Positions 23,601-38,600 are shown, counted from the first letter of the stretch. The stretch: DNA of 64,000 bases from Ottelia alismoides (GCA_037367405.1 JAZKJV010010755.1:1-64000); one strand, 5' to 3'. Numbers and translations are program-made. The notes: generated from the sequence alone by a model not told the origin.

Positions 23601-26600
23601 TGATTTGGTTCTCCTTCGTCAGCCTTGGGGCAGGGGATGGCGACAAGCAAAGAGAGAGAGGGAGTGAGGGGACGACAAAGAGAGATGGAGGGGTGCCTTA
23701 ATTTTCTTGATTGAATAGAAGGCAAGGGACACCCCCTTTTTATTCTAAAACGGACCATTATTATTGAATAATAATTAATTAACCATTGGTGGAGATTGAA
23801 GTAGGTTAACCAACGTTAAATAGGATTAGGATTGGTAATTAATCATCAATTCTAATTATCCTAAATTCCAAGACAAACAAACAACTGAATAATTGAATAA
23901 TTTAAAAAAAGGATAGAGTCAATAATCCCTCCCCTTAATTGGGTGGATGTCCATAGTCTCCTGATGGATGATATGTCCATGGATCTCTAAAGTTGATAGA
24001 CCCATCGTAGGCCTTCGGAATTCTGCTGAAAGATGACCCAAAGAAACATGAGCAACCAGAGATACATTGCGTACGTACGCCTTCTTTTCTGGAGAGCAAT
24101 GGGCACATCAAGGTCCTTTGTACTATCTGCTGCATATAAAGTCTAGCTTGTAAAAGTCGGCCAACTAGTCAGCTCGACTAGTCGAGTCGGGAGGTAACCG
24201 ACTCGACTAGGCCTAGTCGACCATTAGTCGGTCAACTCAATTAATCGGGCTGACTAGTCGACCGACTTATTGGTTGACTTTTACATCAAGCTTTTTTATT
24301 TTTTAGTTTTTTGTTTTTTAAAAGAAAACTTATATTTATATGCTTAATATTACATTTAAAGTCAATTACTGCTTTTGTTTCGTTATGTAGTATAAAAAAT
24401 GTACAAATCTATGTTAATATATAAGAATATATGTATATAAATTGATTTATATATTTGAAATAATTAAAAAAATTTCAAAATCAACTGATGGCTGACTAAA
24501 TTCGATTAGTCGCCCGATTGGCGATTAATCCTTAGTCAATGACCCCACCGACCGAGTACCGACTATCTCTTTCTGCAACTTAAAGTAGCATCTTGAAGAG
24601 GCAACAACCATACCTGTATTGTAGCCTATTACATAGACAAATCATCCGTGCCATCATTAGAATCAACGTGCTCAAAACATACCTTGGGCATGCTGGATAA
24701 TGGGGAAGGCCCATGAGTAGGGATGGCAGAAGGTGGCTTACGAGTGTAATACTTGGCAAAAAATGGGATAAGGTAGTAGGAGGTGGGGCCGTAGGAGTAA
24801 CCCTAGTTGGAAGTGGGAGTGGTGGAGGTGGTGGCAGGGTAGGAGCAACCACTATTGGAGGTGGTGGCGGGTATGGGGAACCACCGTTGGAGGTGGCAAC
24901 GACGTAGGAGGAGGCATGTATACCTGCTTTCCAGAGTGAGACTGAGTCAACCTATCTCCAGTCGGAGAAAAATACACGACAAACTCAAAGAAGGTGACAT
25001 CAACATTGACGTAATACTTTTGTCATATAGGATCAAAGCACCCGTACTCCTTTTGGGTTGGGGAGTAGCCCGCAAAGGCAGTTGACAGCTCTGGAGGAGA
25101 GCTTATCACGACCAGGAGTAAGATGGTGAACAAATGGCACAAAACCAATGACACGGGGTGTAAGAGAGAAAAGATTCGTCTTGGGAAACACAATCGAGAA
25201 AGAAATATTCTCTCGTAATAGATAGGATGACCTACTGTCCAGTAGTTTACAAGTAGTATGGACCAAATCACTCCAAAAAGAATTATGGGCACGTCTTTGA
25301 ATTAAGAGCATCCTAGCCATATCAAGGAAATATAGTTTGCGATCAACAATACCATTTGCTGGGAGGTATACACATAAGAGGTCTGGTAGATGCCCGTATT
25401 AAGGAGTGGGACCTTGAGCCTCTGCAACCACAGAAAAATCTTCAGCTTCAGTGGGACCTTGATGATCCAGATTAGATGCCCGTATTAAGGAGTGAGACCT
25501 TGAGCCTCTGCAATCACAGAAAAATCTTCAGCTTAAGTGGGGCCTTGATGATCCAGATCAGATTGTAGTCACGCTCCAAGATGCCTACATTAAAGATCAA
25601 ACTGGAGGATAGTGCCAGTAAAGCCTTGTTCACAAGGATATATCCATCTTGCCAGCCCAATGATCGCGACCCTTAGATGGGCTCGAGTAATCCACAATTG
25701 CCTTGGACAGATGCATGACATCATCGAAACATTGCTCCAAAAGAGGAGATGAGAAGCACGACATCTACTAGCCGCCCACTCAAGCCTATCTCACAGGATG
25801 GTCATGATTATCTGCAACGAGTATTGGCGATGGAATCTTGCCTATTGCGTGCTGCCACTAGATCGGTTATCTTTCCAGAATAGAGATGATTTCCAAGCTT
25901 CTAGAACCAGACACATCTTCTATGGAATCTCACGAGAAATTATGCAATTCCCCTTACAAAACATTGATGTGAGGTACGAGGTGGAGTTCATCAATTGCGC
26001 CTGCACCCGAATGTTATTGATGTCTTTAATGAGCGTGCCGAAGAGATCCTTCCCTGTACCAATAGAGGAGCATTGTTCATCTCCTCTGATATGAGAACCC
26101 CAAGTTCTCCATGTTTCTGCGACAAGGTTACATCTCCCAATTCACTAAATGTATCCCTCTTGATTGCTCGTTCTTTGTACCCCTTAAAAAGTATCGCATG
26201 TAGGCCTCCATGCGCTTACATATACCCACAATATCCTGTCGGAGATGAAAAAATGAGGATGACTGCCATAATCACCTTCAACAAAGCAAGGCCCACCCAT
26301 GAGAAAGACTCTTGACCTTCTAACTCGCCAGTTTTTTTGATGGAATCTGCCAGCTTGCGCTCAAGCCTCTCAATCACTAGATCCCATCTCTTCCCGTCAC
26401 TGACCATCTTAGATGCCATCACAATAGTGCCATCATTAAAAGGTCAAGGATGAAGGTCGTCTGCATCGAGGCAACCAGATTGTCCAAAACAACCCTCAAG
26501 CATAATTGACAGGACTGTGGCAACATTTAAATATACCACATTTGGACAAAAGAATGGGTCGAAAGTCCTCAATTCTTTCACCGCTCTTTGAGCAAGCAGA

Positions 26601-29600
26601 AGTTCAACGCTTTGTTGATCTTGTCAAGTCATCAGTAACACACTGCAAACTCACCCATCACCATCATCGGGTCGCTCTGAACAACATCCCAGAACTCCTT
26701 AAAGAACCACACTGGGAACCCGTCAAGGCTCAGTGCCCCCTCTGCATTCTTGTCTCAAACTGCTGTCCAGTTCTCAACTAATGCAAAATCGCTATTAAGC
26801 ACGGCCCACTGGTTGGGTGGGAGGTAGGAAGTCCCCATTTGTTACTATTGTTAGAATCAATGGCTGTAGACATTTAATTAATAAGTATTGTGCATGTTGG
26901 AAATTTGTGAGAATAATATGAGAACAAACAATCTATAATATCTTTCCAAATGCTATATCTATGAGAATAATGAGAAGATGCATCAATATAAATGATGGGA
27001 TTGGGAGTTACTGGAAAAAACATCAAGTTAATGTGACATCAGCCTATTAAAGATTAAACAAAGAAGACATACAAGTCCCATACACGTCCCCTATTTAGAT
27101 TTATGACCACATATGCGCCTGGACTACATACTGATGTATATGCACACACGCTTTGGTCAGGTGACCGAATATGCATGTGCGGGTCACATGGAACGCATTT
27201 GTGATCATTGTTCTTAGTATCTATTAGGCCCTGAACACAAACAATGGAGATGCCAAGATGGAGCGGTACTCTATAAAAGTAGGGACCAAGGATCCTATGA
27301 GACATGCTGTTTTGTGATGGTCACTCCTCTTGCAACAAAGGCAGACCACATGGACTCTATAAGCTTGAGCATAGTGATGACTGCACCTATCACATCAAAA
27401 GCTATGTGCATTCTTATTGATTATTTCCTTCTCCCTTCGCTTTCTTCATGCCGCAGATCGCTTTAGCACTGAGTGGCCTCTTTGGTGCTAAAACGACCCC
27501 ACTAACCTTCTACCTTCCCCATACCTCTTTCCACCTATCCCCGCCTCCAGCCTTGCCTTCAGCTTTCTCTCTCTCACCTGTCCTTGCGCGCTCTTTCTCA
27601 CCCATCCTTTAAGAAAGTGTTTGACATTAGTTTTCTTCACTTGCGATAGTTGTTGTTGAGATATTTTATATCTCTTTATATGTTATTCTGTAGTTTCCCT
27701 ATTTCTCTCGGTTATCTATGTAATTTTCCCTAGAGCTTTTCTCCTATACAAGAGAGCTCTAGGGCTATGATGAATACAACGAATGATTTCTTTACACTTT
27801 TACATGATATCAGAGCGACGGTCCTAGACCGGAGCCTGTGCCCTAATTTCTTGTCCCCACCAAAAACCCTACGTGCCTACGCGCCGTCGCCATCACCGTA
27901 CGCTCCGCCTCACACGCACCAGCACCTTGCGTGCCCGACAACCCTCCTCGCCCAAGCCAACGCCCCCACTCCCCTCTGTGTGCTTGTGCACAGCGCGCCT
28001 ACGCCTGTGCGCGCCCGCGTCTGTGCGTGCCCCACGCCTGTGCGCGCCCTAGCGCCTGTGATACCATCTAGCACCTGTGCGCGTCGAGTTCTTGGGCGCA
28101 CGCCCCTCTATTGCTGTGTGCTGTGTGCTGCACGCACACGTCTGTGTGCTCGTGAAGAGGATTTTTCAGAGCATGGAAGTGGTTGTGGTATGTATCTACA
28201 CCCATAACTATCTTCCTACATGTTTGTGTAGACGTTTCTCGTCTGAGTTTGCAATCTCAATCTTGAGGAATTGTTGTCATCATGTCAAACAACAAAGTAG
28301 ATATTCCATCCCTGGGTGCCTTCAAAGGTCCAACACCCATTGTGAAGATGGATGGAACCAATTATGAACCGTGGGCCATGCAGTTCATGAGTTTAATGCA
28401 ATGTAATGGCAAGAAGCATATCCTCACACAAGAGGAGCATGTCGACAAGACTGAGGTTAACGCCTTATGGGAGGCAGATGACGCGTATGCACGAGTATGG
28501 CTTTCTGGAACAATGTCCGTGGATATATCTTCTGGTGGTTCTTCATCGTCTCAGACTTCTTCAACCATGGCAGCATCTCATGGTAGGGGGAGCACTATGC
28601 AGTTCCGTGGCCGATGAGATCGTGGAAGAGGAGGGAGCAGTAGACTCCTCGTCAGCCATGCAGTGACTGTCACATGCCAGGTCATTCAGAGGAAAGAAGC
28701 TATTCTAAGCATGGGTTCCCTTCCTCGGCACGTGCGACAGAATAGATCCAGTAGGGCAACAGTTCTTCTGTCACTTCTGACCGGAGATTTGATGAGCTAG
28801 TTGCTCGACTTAAGGAGATTATGTCGTCTCCTGGGTCTACTAGCACACAGTCAGGATCTTCGGAGGTAGCAGCCTCAGCCACTACATCCACATCAGGTAC
28901 TACATATGCTTTTACTGGCTGTTACAAGGCAGACTTGTCTGAATGGATCATGAATTCTAGGAGCATTATATCACCTCTGTGGTGACAGAGGACAATTCAG
29001 TACCTATGACCCAACTCAGTCGGGTAGATCTGTGGTAGTAGCTTATGGGACGCATTCTCCCGTTACTGGTCAAGGGGAGGTCCAATTAACCCCTGAAATG
29101 CGGCTTTAGAATGCTCTTTACGCTCCTGAATTTTCTATGAATTTATTATCTATTAGTCAAATCACTAAGGATATGGTCGTGCCATATTTGACCCATCTAC
29201 TCTTGTGTTTCAGGACATTCTAACGGGCAGGGTAATTGGTTCTGGCCGTGAGCACGGAGGTTTATACAGACTGGTGCAATCTCCGTATGATGCTGTCTCT
29301 TCTATTCGTATTGGATCTATCTCTCCATATGTGGCACTTCCGCTTTGGTCATCTTCCTCTGCAAAAACTGCGTCATGTTCTTCCTTAGATTTCTCCTCGC
29401 TCTACTTTTCAATGCGAGGCCTGCCAGCTTGGGAAGCATCATAGCTCCACATTCTAGAGTCATCTGTGTCAAAGTAGTCATTGTTTTTTTTTGAGTTGAT
29501 TCATTTGGATGTTTGAGGCATGACCTCAAGTTTCAGCAAAATTTGGTCGAATTTCTATCAATTATCCATATCCCGTCGAAATCGAAATTCGATCGAAATG

Positions 29601-32600
29601 GTCGAAGTGACTGAAATATGAGGGTCCCAGTACAAAAAATGACAACAATAATCGAAATTTCATCCGTTTCGGTCGGTCACCGAAATGGTGACCGAAACCA
29701 TATTTAGGGCCTTGATTTGGGGTCCCAGTCGTGTTCCTGATCTTCAGGGACATCGCTTTTATCTTGTTGATGTTGATGAGTTTTCTAGATTATCATGGGT
29801 CTTTCTGCTTAAGAACAAGTCTGATGCTAGTCCTATCATTCAATACTTCATTAATGAAATAAGAAATGTCTTTTCTGCAAATGTCAAGTATATAGGTTAT
29901 GATAATGCACTTGAATTATGTAGTACACAACTTTCTCAATTTCTCAGATCTCATGGTATTGTGCATCAGACGTCCTGTGCTTATACGTCCCAACAGAATG
30001 GAGTGGCTGAGATGAAACATCGCCATCTCTTGGATATCGCCAGGACTCATTTATTTCAGAGTTGTGCTCCTCATTCCTACTAGGGAGACGATATTCTTAC
30101 TGCATGTTATTTGGTGAATTGTATGCCTTCATCGATTATGGGGAGAAGATTCCATTCTCGACCGCGTTTCTTGAGAAGGATCTTTTCTCTCTCACACCTC
30201 ATTTTTGGATGTGTTGCATTTGTTCATCAGATTTCTCCTGGTCTTGACAAGCTCTCTCCTAGAGCAGTCAAATGTGTTTTTGTTGGGTATTCCAAGACCG
30301 AAAAGGGGTATTGTTGTTTTGACCCTGCTCGACGAAGGTACTTTGTTAGTGCAGATGTCACCTTTTTTGAACCCATCATGTATTTTTCTCCTATAGGTGA
30401 CAAGCTCATTCCGTCAGAACGCGGGGAAGAGGTTTATATGCCACTACCTCCTGTCTCTCTTACTCCATCACCACCACCATCTACACCTACACCTCCACCA
30501 CCACCGTCTCCACCTCTTGCCACATCTAATTTCTTTCCACAATTTTACCAGCGCCGGCCTTGTGCTCATGTGCATCCACCATCATCCAGCACGACTAAGG
30601 TATGCCCTGAGCATTTGAGTCCCTCTGATGGCACTGGTGATTTGAATGTGCAGGATGTTGTTGATGATACTCGTTCTGAGGATACCGAGGACCTGGATGT
30701 CCCTATTGCTTTACGACGGAAGAGGCGTGCATGTACTATGCATCCTCTTTCTTCTCATGTATCTTTGGCGTGGCTATCTGGCGACTTTCAACGGTTTGTT
30801 ATTGCTTTATCAACGGTTTAGATATCAAAATCCTATCAAGAGGCATTACAGAGTGGTCCTCGGCACCTTGCTATGGAAGAAGAGATGGCCGCCTTACAGT
30901 CTCGAGGCACGTGGAGTGTCGTCTCCACTTCCCCAGGTGCTTCTGTTGTTGGCAGTAAATGGGTTTTTACCATTAAACACTGTGCAGACGGTTCGGTAGA
31001 CAGATATAAGGCTCGTTTAGTTGCACGTGGATTCACCCATATGGGGTGGACTATCAAGATACTTTTCTCCTGTCACGCATCACTCTACACCTTGTATCCT
31101 TATTGTTATTGCTGTGGTGAAGGATTGACCTCTTTTCCAATTATATGTCAAGAATGCCTTTTTGTATGGAGACTTGCACAAAGAAGTTTATGTGCATCAA
31201 CCATCAGTGTTTACTGCTGAGAGGGAGTCTAGTATGGTGTATAAACTTCATAAAGCTATATATGGCCTTAAGCAGAGTCTGAGCGCTTGGTTTCAGAAGT
31301 TCTCAGAGTTGATTGAACTACAGGGCTTAGCCAGATTTACTGCAGATCATTCTCTTTTTGTTAAAAGAACTCAGAGAGGTACTGTTGCTATTTTGGTTTA
31401 TGTGGATGATATTGTTGTCACAGGCAGTGATAATGAAGGAATTCAAGAATCCAAGTATTTTCTTGGACAACCGTTCGTGACCAAGGACCTTGGCAAGCTG
31501 AGGTTTTTTCTTGGACTAGAATTTGCAAGAAAACAACAAGGAATGATAATGACACAAAGGAAATATGTCATTGACTTCCTATCTGAGACGGGTATGACAT
31601 GATGTAGACCTGCTACTACTTCAATGGATCCCAATGCTCGGCTATATGATGATGACTCTGCAGAAGTGGATAAGAGACTGTACAGAGAACTGGTAGGGAA
31701 GCTATTGTATGTCACCATTACCGGGCCTTATATATCGTTTGCAGTCAGCAGAGTTAGCCAATTTATGGAGCAACCTTGGCAGTCTCGTATAGATGCAGTC
31801 AACATGATCTTGAGGTATCTCGAGCCTTCTCCAGGTGCAAGACTTCTATTCAGGAGAGACACATTCCTGACAGTTTCAGGATGTGCGGATGCAGACTATG
31901 CTGGGTGTCCCAAGGATAGGAAGTCAACTTCAGGTTTCACTGTGTTCGTATGCATCTTGTTGATTTCATGGAAGAGCAAGAAACAGACAGTGTTAGCCAG
32001 ATCCACGTGGAATCAGAGTATAGGGCAATGGCCCAAGGGAGCATAGAAATCATGTGGGTCAAGTCCGTCCTGACTGACATAACAATGGAGGTGCCCCTTC
32101 CTATGCGTCTACAGTGAGATAATCAAGCTGTATTATTTATAGCGAATAACCCTGGCTTTCATGAAAGAACAAAACACATTGAGGTTCACTGCCACTACAA
32201 CCGTGATTTGATTCAAAAGGGGTTTATATTCGCTTTTCATGTTGCTTTATGCGATCAGATTGCTGACATGTTCACGAAAGCACTTGCAAAGGGACCGTTT
32301 CATCGTTGTTGTTTCAAGCTAAGCATGATAGATATTTATGCTCCAGCTTGAGGGGGAGTATTGAGATATTTTATATCTCTTTATATGTTATTATGTAGTT
32401 TCCTATTTCTGTCGGCTATCTATGTAATTTTCCCTAGAGTATTTCTCCTATATAAGAGAGCTTTAGGGCTACGATGAATACGATGAATGATTTCTTTACC
32501 TGAAATCCTGTGGATTGTATTTCTTGTGGAAGATTTTTGATTGATCGTTCTGAGTGCTGGTATCTTTTGTAAAAGGGGGGTATCTTTCGTAAAAAAGAGG

Positions 32601-35600
32601 GTTGTGATACAGTTGGTCAGTTGCAGACTCGTAACTAAGACATGCTTTTTGATATTCGTGATGCTTGCAGTATAATTACAGTCCTATATGGACAGTTTGA
32701 ATGGACATTTCCATTAATTTTAATGTCGGTGTTGGAACATATCTATTGTAAGGTGAACATGATGTTGTGCTGTGGCGCTGATTGTTACTTCTTTGATTGA
32801 GCAGTTCTGATGAGCTTGTGACATCGTTTTCTCTTGCAGCGGTATTGGGGCTAATTGATTTTAATTTGAAGTTGAAGGACTTGCACTCTTTAAGTGGGGT
32901 TCATTTAACAGTGTCAAACTGTATCTAATAATAGTTATTTTTAAAAGGTACCTGGTCCAAGCGTGTTCATAGTTTGTTTCTTCAGATTATAGCTTCTGGT
33001 TGAAGCAAATTTTTATGTTTCTGTGCACTAACGTCGTTTATAAATTTGTAATTATACGTTTGGTGTTTCCAGAAGCTTATTTAAGTTAAATCACACTTGT
33101 TATGAGCTGGATGATAGTGTTCTGCTCACTTTTGACAATCAATAAACCTTCGTTCTACCTCTAACTATTACTAGCTGGAAGGTAACCATTTTACTTGGAA
33201 GGGTCCTCTTTAGCTTGACATGTTTATCGATACCAATTTTAACTTGTAGTCATTGCCTTTGGGACATTGATTTGTCAATTTTGGTTACCTTGTTCCAGGA
33301 TGAGGAAGAAGTCAAGGCCATTGCTCGCTTATTTTCTGACATGGGAGATTCTTATGTTGAACTAATTGCTAGCGGTATACATTAAACCAGTTTGCCTATT
33401 TTCCTCAGATGGCATTTTTCATTTTTATCCCAAAATTTTTGTATGTGAACATAAATATTTGAAGTTGAAGTGTGGTGGATATGACGAGGATGTTTTGCAG
33501 GCTCTAATGAATCTATGATGATTGTTCAAGCTCTGCTCGAGGTTGCGTCACACCCCGAGTTCGATATTTCTTCGATGACATATAACTTTTGGCATCAGCT
33601 CCAACTTAATCTGACAAAGAGGTAACCTCCGTTGGCTTAAGCTAACCCTTTTACCAACTCATGCAATCCCTCTTGTTGACATTATGTCAGGGACACCCAC
33701 TCAAATGCTTCCGAGGGAGTAGTTGAATCTGAGAGGAATCACAGACTTTCTATTTTCCGTTCCACATTTGAGGTGCTTGTGTCGTTGGTGAGTTTTTGAA
33801 GTCCTTCAACTTTTCTTTATATAAGTCCTCAAACTTCCTATTGAATTGGTTATATCTCTCGAAAGGCTATTTTTAATCAGTGAGAATGTGCATTAATTTT
33901 TGTTTTGATTGTATTTAACAGTTTTTACATTTACATTGACTGATGTGTATTCCTTGCAGGTTAGCTTCCGAGTGCAATATCCACAAGATTACCAGAATCT
34001 TTCCAAGGAGGATTTGAAGGATTTCAAGCACACACGATATGGTATGTGTGGGGTTTTTATAAATTGGGCACTCACCACAATTTTCTCTTAATGTGGTTAT
34101 GCTAAAATTTACTAAGCATTGGTGATAATCTATGTTCCGAAAGGAGTGCCTGGAGATGGACTTCGATTCTGGATACCGCATGCTGAAATTTTGTGTTTTC
34201 TCGATTATTATTGTTATGTATCCTCTAGAAAATGATAAACAAAGTTGTAAGGTGTTTGTCATGAATTATCCTATGTTAATACGCCGTTTATGTTGCAGTT
34301 GGATAACCAGTGATAAATCAAAAACCACACAAAAATACCAAATTAAGTGTAGTATAATCCAATGCTTATTTATAGCCTGGACAATCCCCATGGTCTGCAC
34401 TAGGTGGCAAAATGCAGCTAAGGTTCATGTTAAACAACCAAGTGACTCGTCTTTTAGAAACGATTTTTTTGGTATTTTTATGCAAAATGATAAGTGAGCA
34501 AATGCAAAATAAAGTACGATTGAATAAAATGTAATGAATGAGAATGCAACGCATTGTGTTTTCAAATTAAAGTGGAGGTGCCTTTTGAGTATTTTTGCAA
34601 ATGATTTTTGTGGCTTAAAACACAAGATGCAAAAATGGGATGGATATTTTTGGGGGTCCTAAAATATATTTAAAATTTTAGGATATTTTTATTTTTATAA
34701 AATAATTTCGGGAGGAACAAGAGTGCAATGCAAAAATTGTGTTAAATCCCAAGTCTCTAATTGCCTAATTACCTAGAAAATACATAAACATGCCATTTTG
34801 GCAAAAATATGTTTATCCTAGGAGAGAGTATCAGACTCCACTTGAAGTGTATTTTTTGTATTTTAGCAAATAATATGCATGCCTGAAAATGACTACTCTT
34901 GTTTGGTGTTTAATGCAAATTTTCTCTCAAATGAAACACAAAAGTTAGGAAACTTTGGCAGAAAGTAAATATGGATGAAATGCATCTGCATATTCTTTTG
35001 GAATTTTTGACAATATTTGATTTTTTAAATGTTTTTTAAAGCAAATAGTATAATTTTTGGTAATTTCATTCTAATAAATCACACCCTTAATATTTTATCA
35101 AACCAAAATTATCCCAATTAGTTCGCTTAATGAGAATCCATGGCACTTGAAATCTTGGAAAAATATGATGTCTGGTCCTAATTAAAAATAAATTATGCAA
35201 ACCTCTCAACAATTTATTTAAAGCACATGACACATCATTTTCCAATTATTTTTGGCACAATATAAAGCGTAAATGTATCTATCGATGATATTTGTTTACA
35301 GTTTTTCAATGCAAAGTTGATTTTATAAGAGTTAAATATCACGAAATGAGAAATATGTTTAGTTACACCATTTGAATTTTCATAGATTAACCTATTGTCA
35401 CAAAATTGCAAAATAAATTTCGCTGGAAAGAGAATAATATGCCCAACACTAAACTATTTTTGATTTCTTAAAAGATACAGTTTTCATGTTCAAACAAGTG
35501 CTTTCCTGCCCAGCTTAATATATTCTGGTGATGATTTCTACAACTATATTTTGATGCTTACAAATATCAATATATAAAAGTGATGTCATAAAAACTAGAA

Positions 35601-38600
35601 TTGTTAAAAAAGTTTTCAGACATGTGTGCATACTCTTGATGTACGATCGTACATCCCTGTTCTTGAGGAATAGTTGAGCAGCAATGAGTGGTCTTCTAAA
35701 CTTCTGTCAGTGCCTGACAGACAAATTATAATTCTGTTGTCAATGTACATGAGGTTAAAAACCTCGTCTCCATTCACAGCGTGTTGAAAGTGACCACCGG
35801 GTGTATGACCTGAACCATCATCGTCCTTGATCAACAATTGGGGTAGAAGTATTAGTGCCTATTAAAAAGGTTCTTTTAATCATTGTATGCATTATCCAAA
35901 ATTTTAGTTGAATTTATAGATGCATGATCTCGTGGTAGACTTAAAAGATCGGGGCATCCATGCTGGTCATGCCCTACTTCTGCTGCTAATTCTTGCATAT
36001 CTTTTTTGGTCTTTATGTATTGGTCCCCATTGATGATGGCTTGGATGCTACTGTGCTGGTCAACGAATTCTTGACCATACAATTATCATATTGAAATTCT
36101 CTTTCCATTTTTTCCCATCGTTTATATTTGAGAGGAGCTTTGTCCACTTAGTTACCCTAAGTTGCTTGATAGTGTTATTAATTAAGAACACCAACTCATC
36201 ACATATTTACCACACTAAAGCTCTGTTTCCAATTTTCTTCCATTCTTTTTCTATTTGTGAGGAGTTTTGTCTTTTCTGTTGCCCCTAAGTCGCTCGATAG
36301 TGTTGTTAATAAGAGTACCAATTGATCATATATTTATCAAATTCGTCAGGATAATATGTTAGATTATAACAAAGATCTAATTTGTTCTCAATGTTTGTCC
36401 TTCTTTCTACTTTTGCTCTATTGTTATTGTCATAGCTTTCTTACTCTTCTGTCTTGATCGAAAATTTGTTGTTTGTAGCGGTCAGTGATGTCCTTATGGA
36501 TGCTACCGCAGTTTTGGGTGGTGAAGCTACGCTGAAGATTCTTTTCATGAAACTTTTACAGGTAGAGTGATTACGATGTAGAGTGTAGAATGTGACGTTT
36601 GTTTAATATGTCTTAATGTTGTTAAATTAAAGATTTGGAAAGTAATAATATGTTTTTTGTTAATCTTTTCAATAAGAACAGACATGCTGCTGTCCTGTTG
36701 ATTCTGAATTGGTCATCTGATAGCAGAATAGTATATTGTCCATCTCACTAGGAATAGAAACATTTTTTATTCGGTCAGTTGAATAGGTGATTTATTATCT
36801 GGTCATATTGCAAACATACATCCTTCTATTGCACAAGCTTTAGGTGCATTGTATTGTTTAATTAAGTTTTGTTGATGTAGGTCCTCACTAAGGATCCGCC
36901 TTGACTCCATTTTATCGTAGCTATGGTTGAATGATCAAAATTGGTTACCAGATAGATATGTGGAAAGAAAATAATGAATTAATTGATAATGATGCCCTTT
37001 GGTTCTTTTATTTAGAGTAGGGAGATTTATTGGATGAATTACATAATAAAGATGAAAGAAAGGGAAATGCATAAAAACAAGTAAAGATAAAATAGCTCTC
37101 AACAATCCATCTCAAGATGTGTCAAACATGCTTAGCTTAGAACAACACCTTTGAAATGGCCCTCTGGCCAGAGCCTTGGTGAAAATATCTGTTTCTGTTC
37201 CCTTGGGCAAACATGGGAAGTAAAATTAAAGCCCTTTTGAACGATGTCCCTTATGTAGTGACAATCTACCCCAATGTTCTTGATCCTCTTATGAAAGACA
37301 TGATTGTTATAAATAAACAAAACAACTTGGTTGTCATACTGTTGATGCATGGACAAAGATGCCTCTATAGCTAGGTCAGTCAAAACAAATCTGACCCATA
37401 TTATCTCAGTACTCCTTGTACCATCTCAACACTGGATCTGGCTACTACTATTCTCTTCTTACTCTTCAATGACACCTTCAAAATACCTATGAACACCTCA
37501 AACTTTGAGGTGGATTTCCTGTCCTTGAGACATTCTGCATAATCTGCGTTTGCACATGCTATAATCGCGAGGGATGCCCCTCTGTTAAAGAGCAATCCTG
37601 TACCTAGAAATGTCTGGAATTATCTCAGAATCATGTGAATCGCATCCATATGTTCTTGTCTAAGCTGCTCCATAAACTTGCTGACTCTGTTCACGTTAAA
37701 AAAATGTCGGGCCTGGAATTGTTCACATATAGGAGCTTGCCTACGAGCTCTCTATAGATCCTCTTATCTACCTCCTCTGTATCATCATCATATAGCTTCA
37801 TCAAGATCCGTGGGAATAGTAGCATGTTTGCAAGGTGCCATATCTTTCTCAGATAGAAGATCAATGACGTACTTCCTTTAGGTCCCTACAAAACCTTGGT
37901 GATTCCTGGCGAACTCAAGCCTAAGGAGGTATCATAAATCACCAAGTTCTTTGGTGATAAACCGCTGTCCAATGAACTCTATGTTACAAACACGAATTCG
38001 GGTTGTCGGATCCTCCCATATCTTGACCTGGTTACTCATCAATAATTTATTCGTCAATCACAATTATCATTCAAAAACGTACTGCAATTAAAAATGCTAA
38101 GAAATCATTCAACATTTTTTCATTCACAAAATAGTTTACATGGTACATTGTTCTACTATAATTATTTACATGTACATCTGCTGGAATGGAAGTTTACAAA
38201 AAGATTGCTAACTACCTTATGGAGCAATGCTACTGTGGCTGGCTGGATGGCTACTGCCCCTGTGATGACTATCTGATGCCTGTTAGGTTTTCATAAAATA
38301 TACGAAAGAATTGAGTCAGTGCTCAATAACGAAGAAAAGAAACATATATCAAGCATGATATTTGAATGCTTCAACAAACCAAATTATACACTTATTCCTT
38401 TATTCCATTTTTATTTTTCTTCTTATCCATTTTAATCCACATCAGGGATTGCTCCTCTCCCTCCACGGATCTCAAAGCTGTGGACACCCCGAGATTGAGG
38501 ATTGCGTTTGTAATACCCATACTCCAAAGATAGTCCCACTTCTAAAACTCACAACATGTGAGAGTAAGTTATAAGTGATGAGGATTACTACTTGACAGTT

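Larger units (their letters stand above)
27654..32500 (+). mobile_element. Ty1/copia element A, degenerate, sense orientation
   Basis: LTRs begin TGTTGAGATATTTTATATC (left 27654-27804) and at 32359 (right, first bases TATTGAG; similarity ends near 32500, so the tail is lost). The primer-binding site tgatatcagagc (27805-27816) is one base off the tRNA-iMet type tggtatcagagc. A polypurine tract gagggggag lies just before the right LTR. A GC-rich leader precedes a gag start at 28282. Internal damage: a large gag deletion near 28525, loss of the protease site, a MITE inserted at 29519-29713, and many stops. A 5-bp duplication could not be found. Confidence 0.85.
14615..33298 (+). other. MOS14-like intron of 18.7 kb, TE-filled
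   Basis: Runs from gtatgc to ttccag, between exon phases that match (phase 0). It contains minus-strand copia remnants, a fold-back element, TIR elements, hAT MITEs, a solo LTR, a LINE remnant and sense-strand copia A. Confidence 0.85.

Noticed and set aside
27767..28207. 146-codon frame upstream of copia A gag
   Set aside because: It covers the LTR end, primer-binding site and GC-rich leader; no gag motif until 28282.
35616..36082. Two minus-strand frames in the 2.4-kb intron
   Set aside because: I looked for copia, gypsy or transposase motifs and found none; left as intron sequence.
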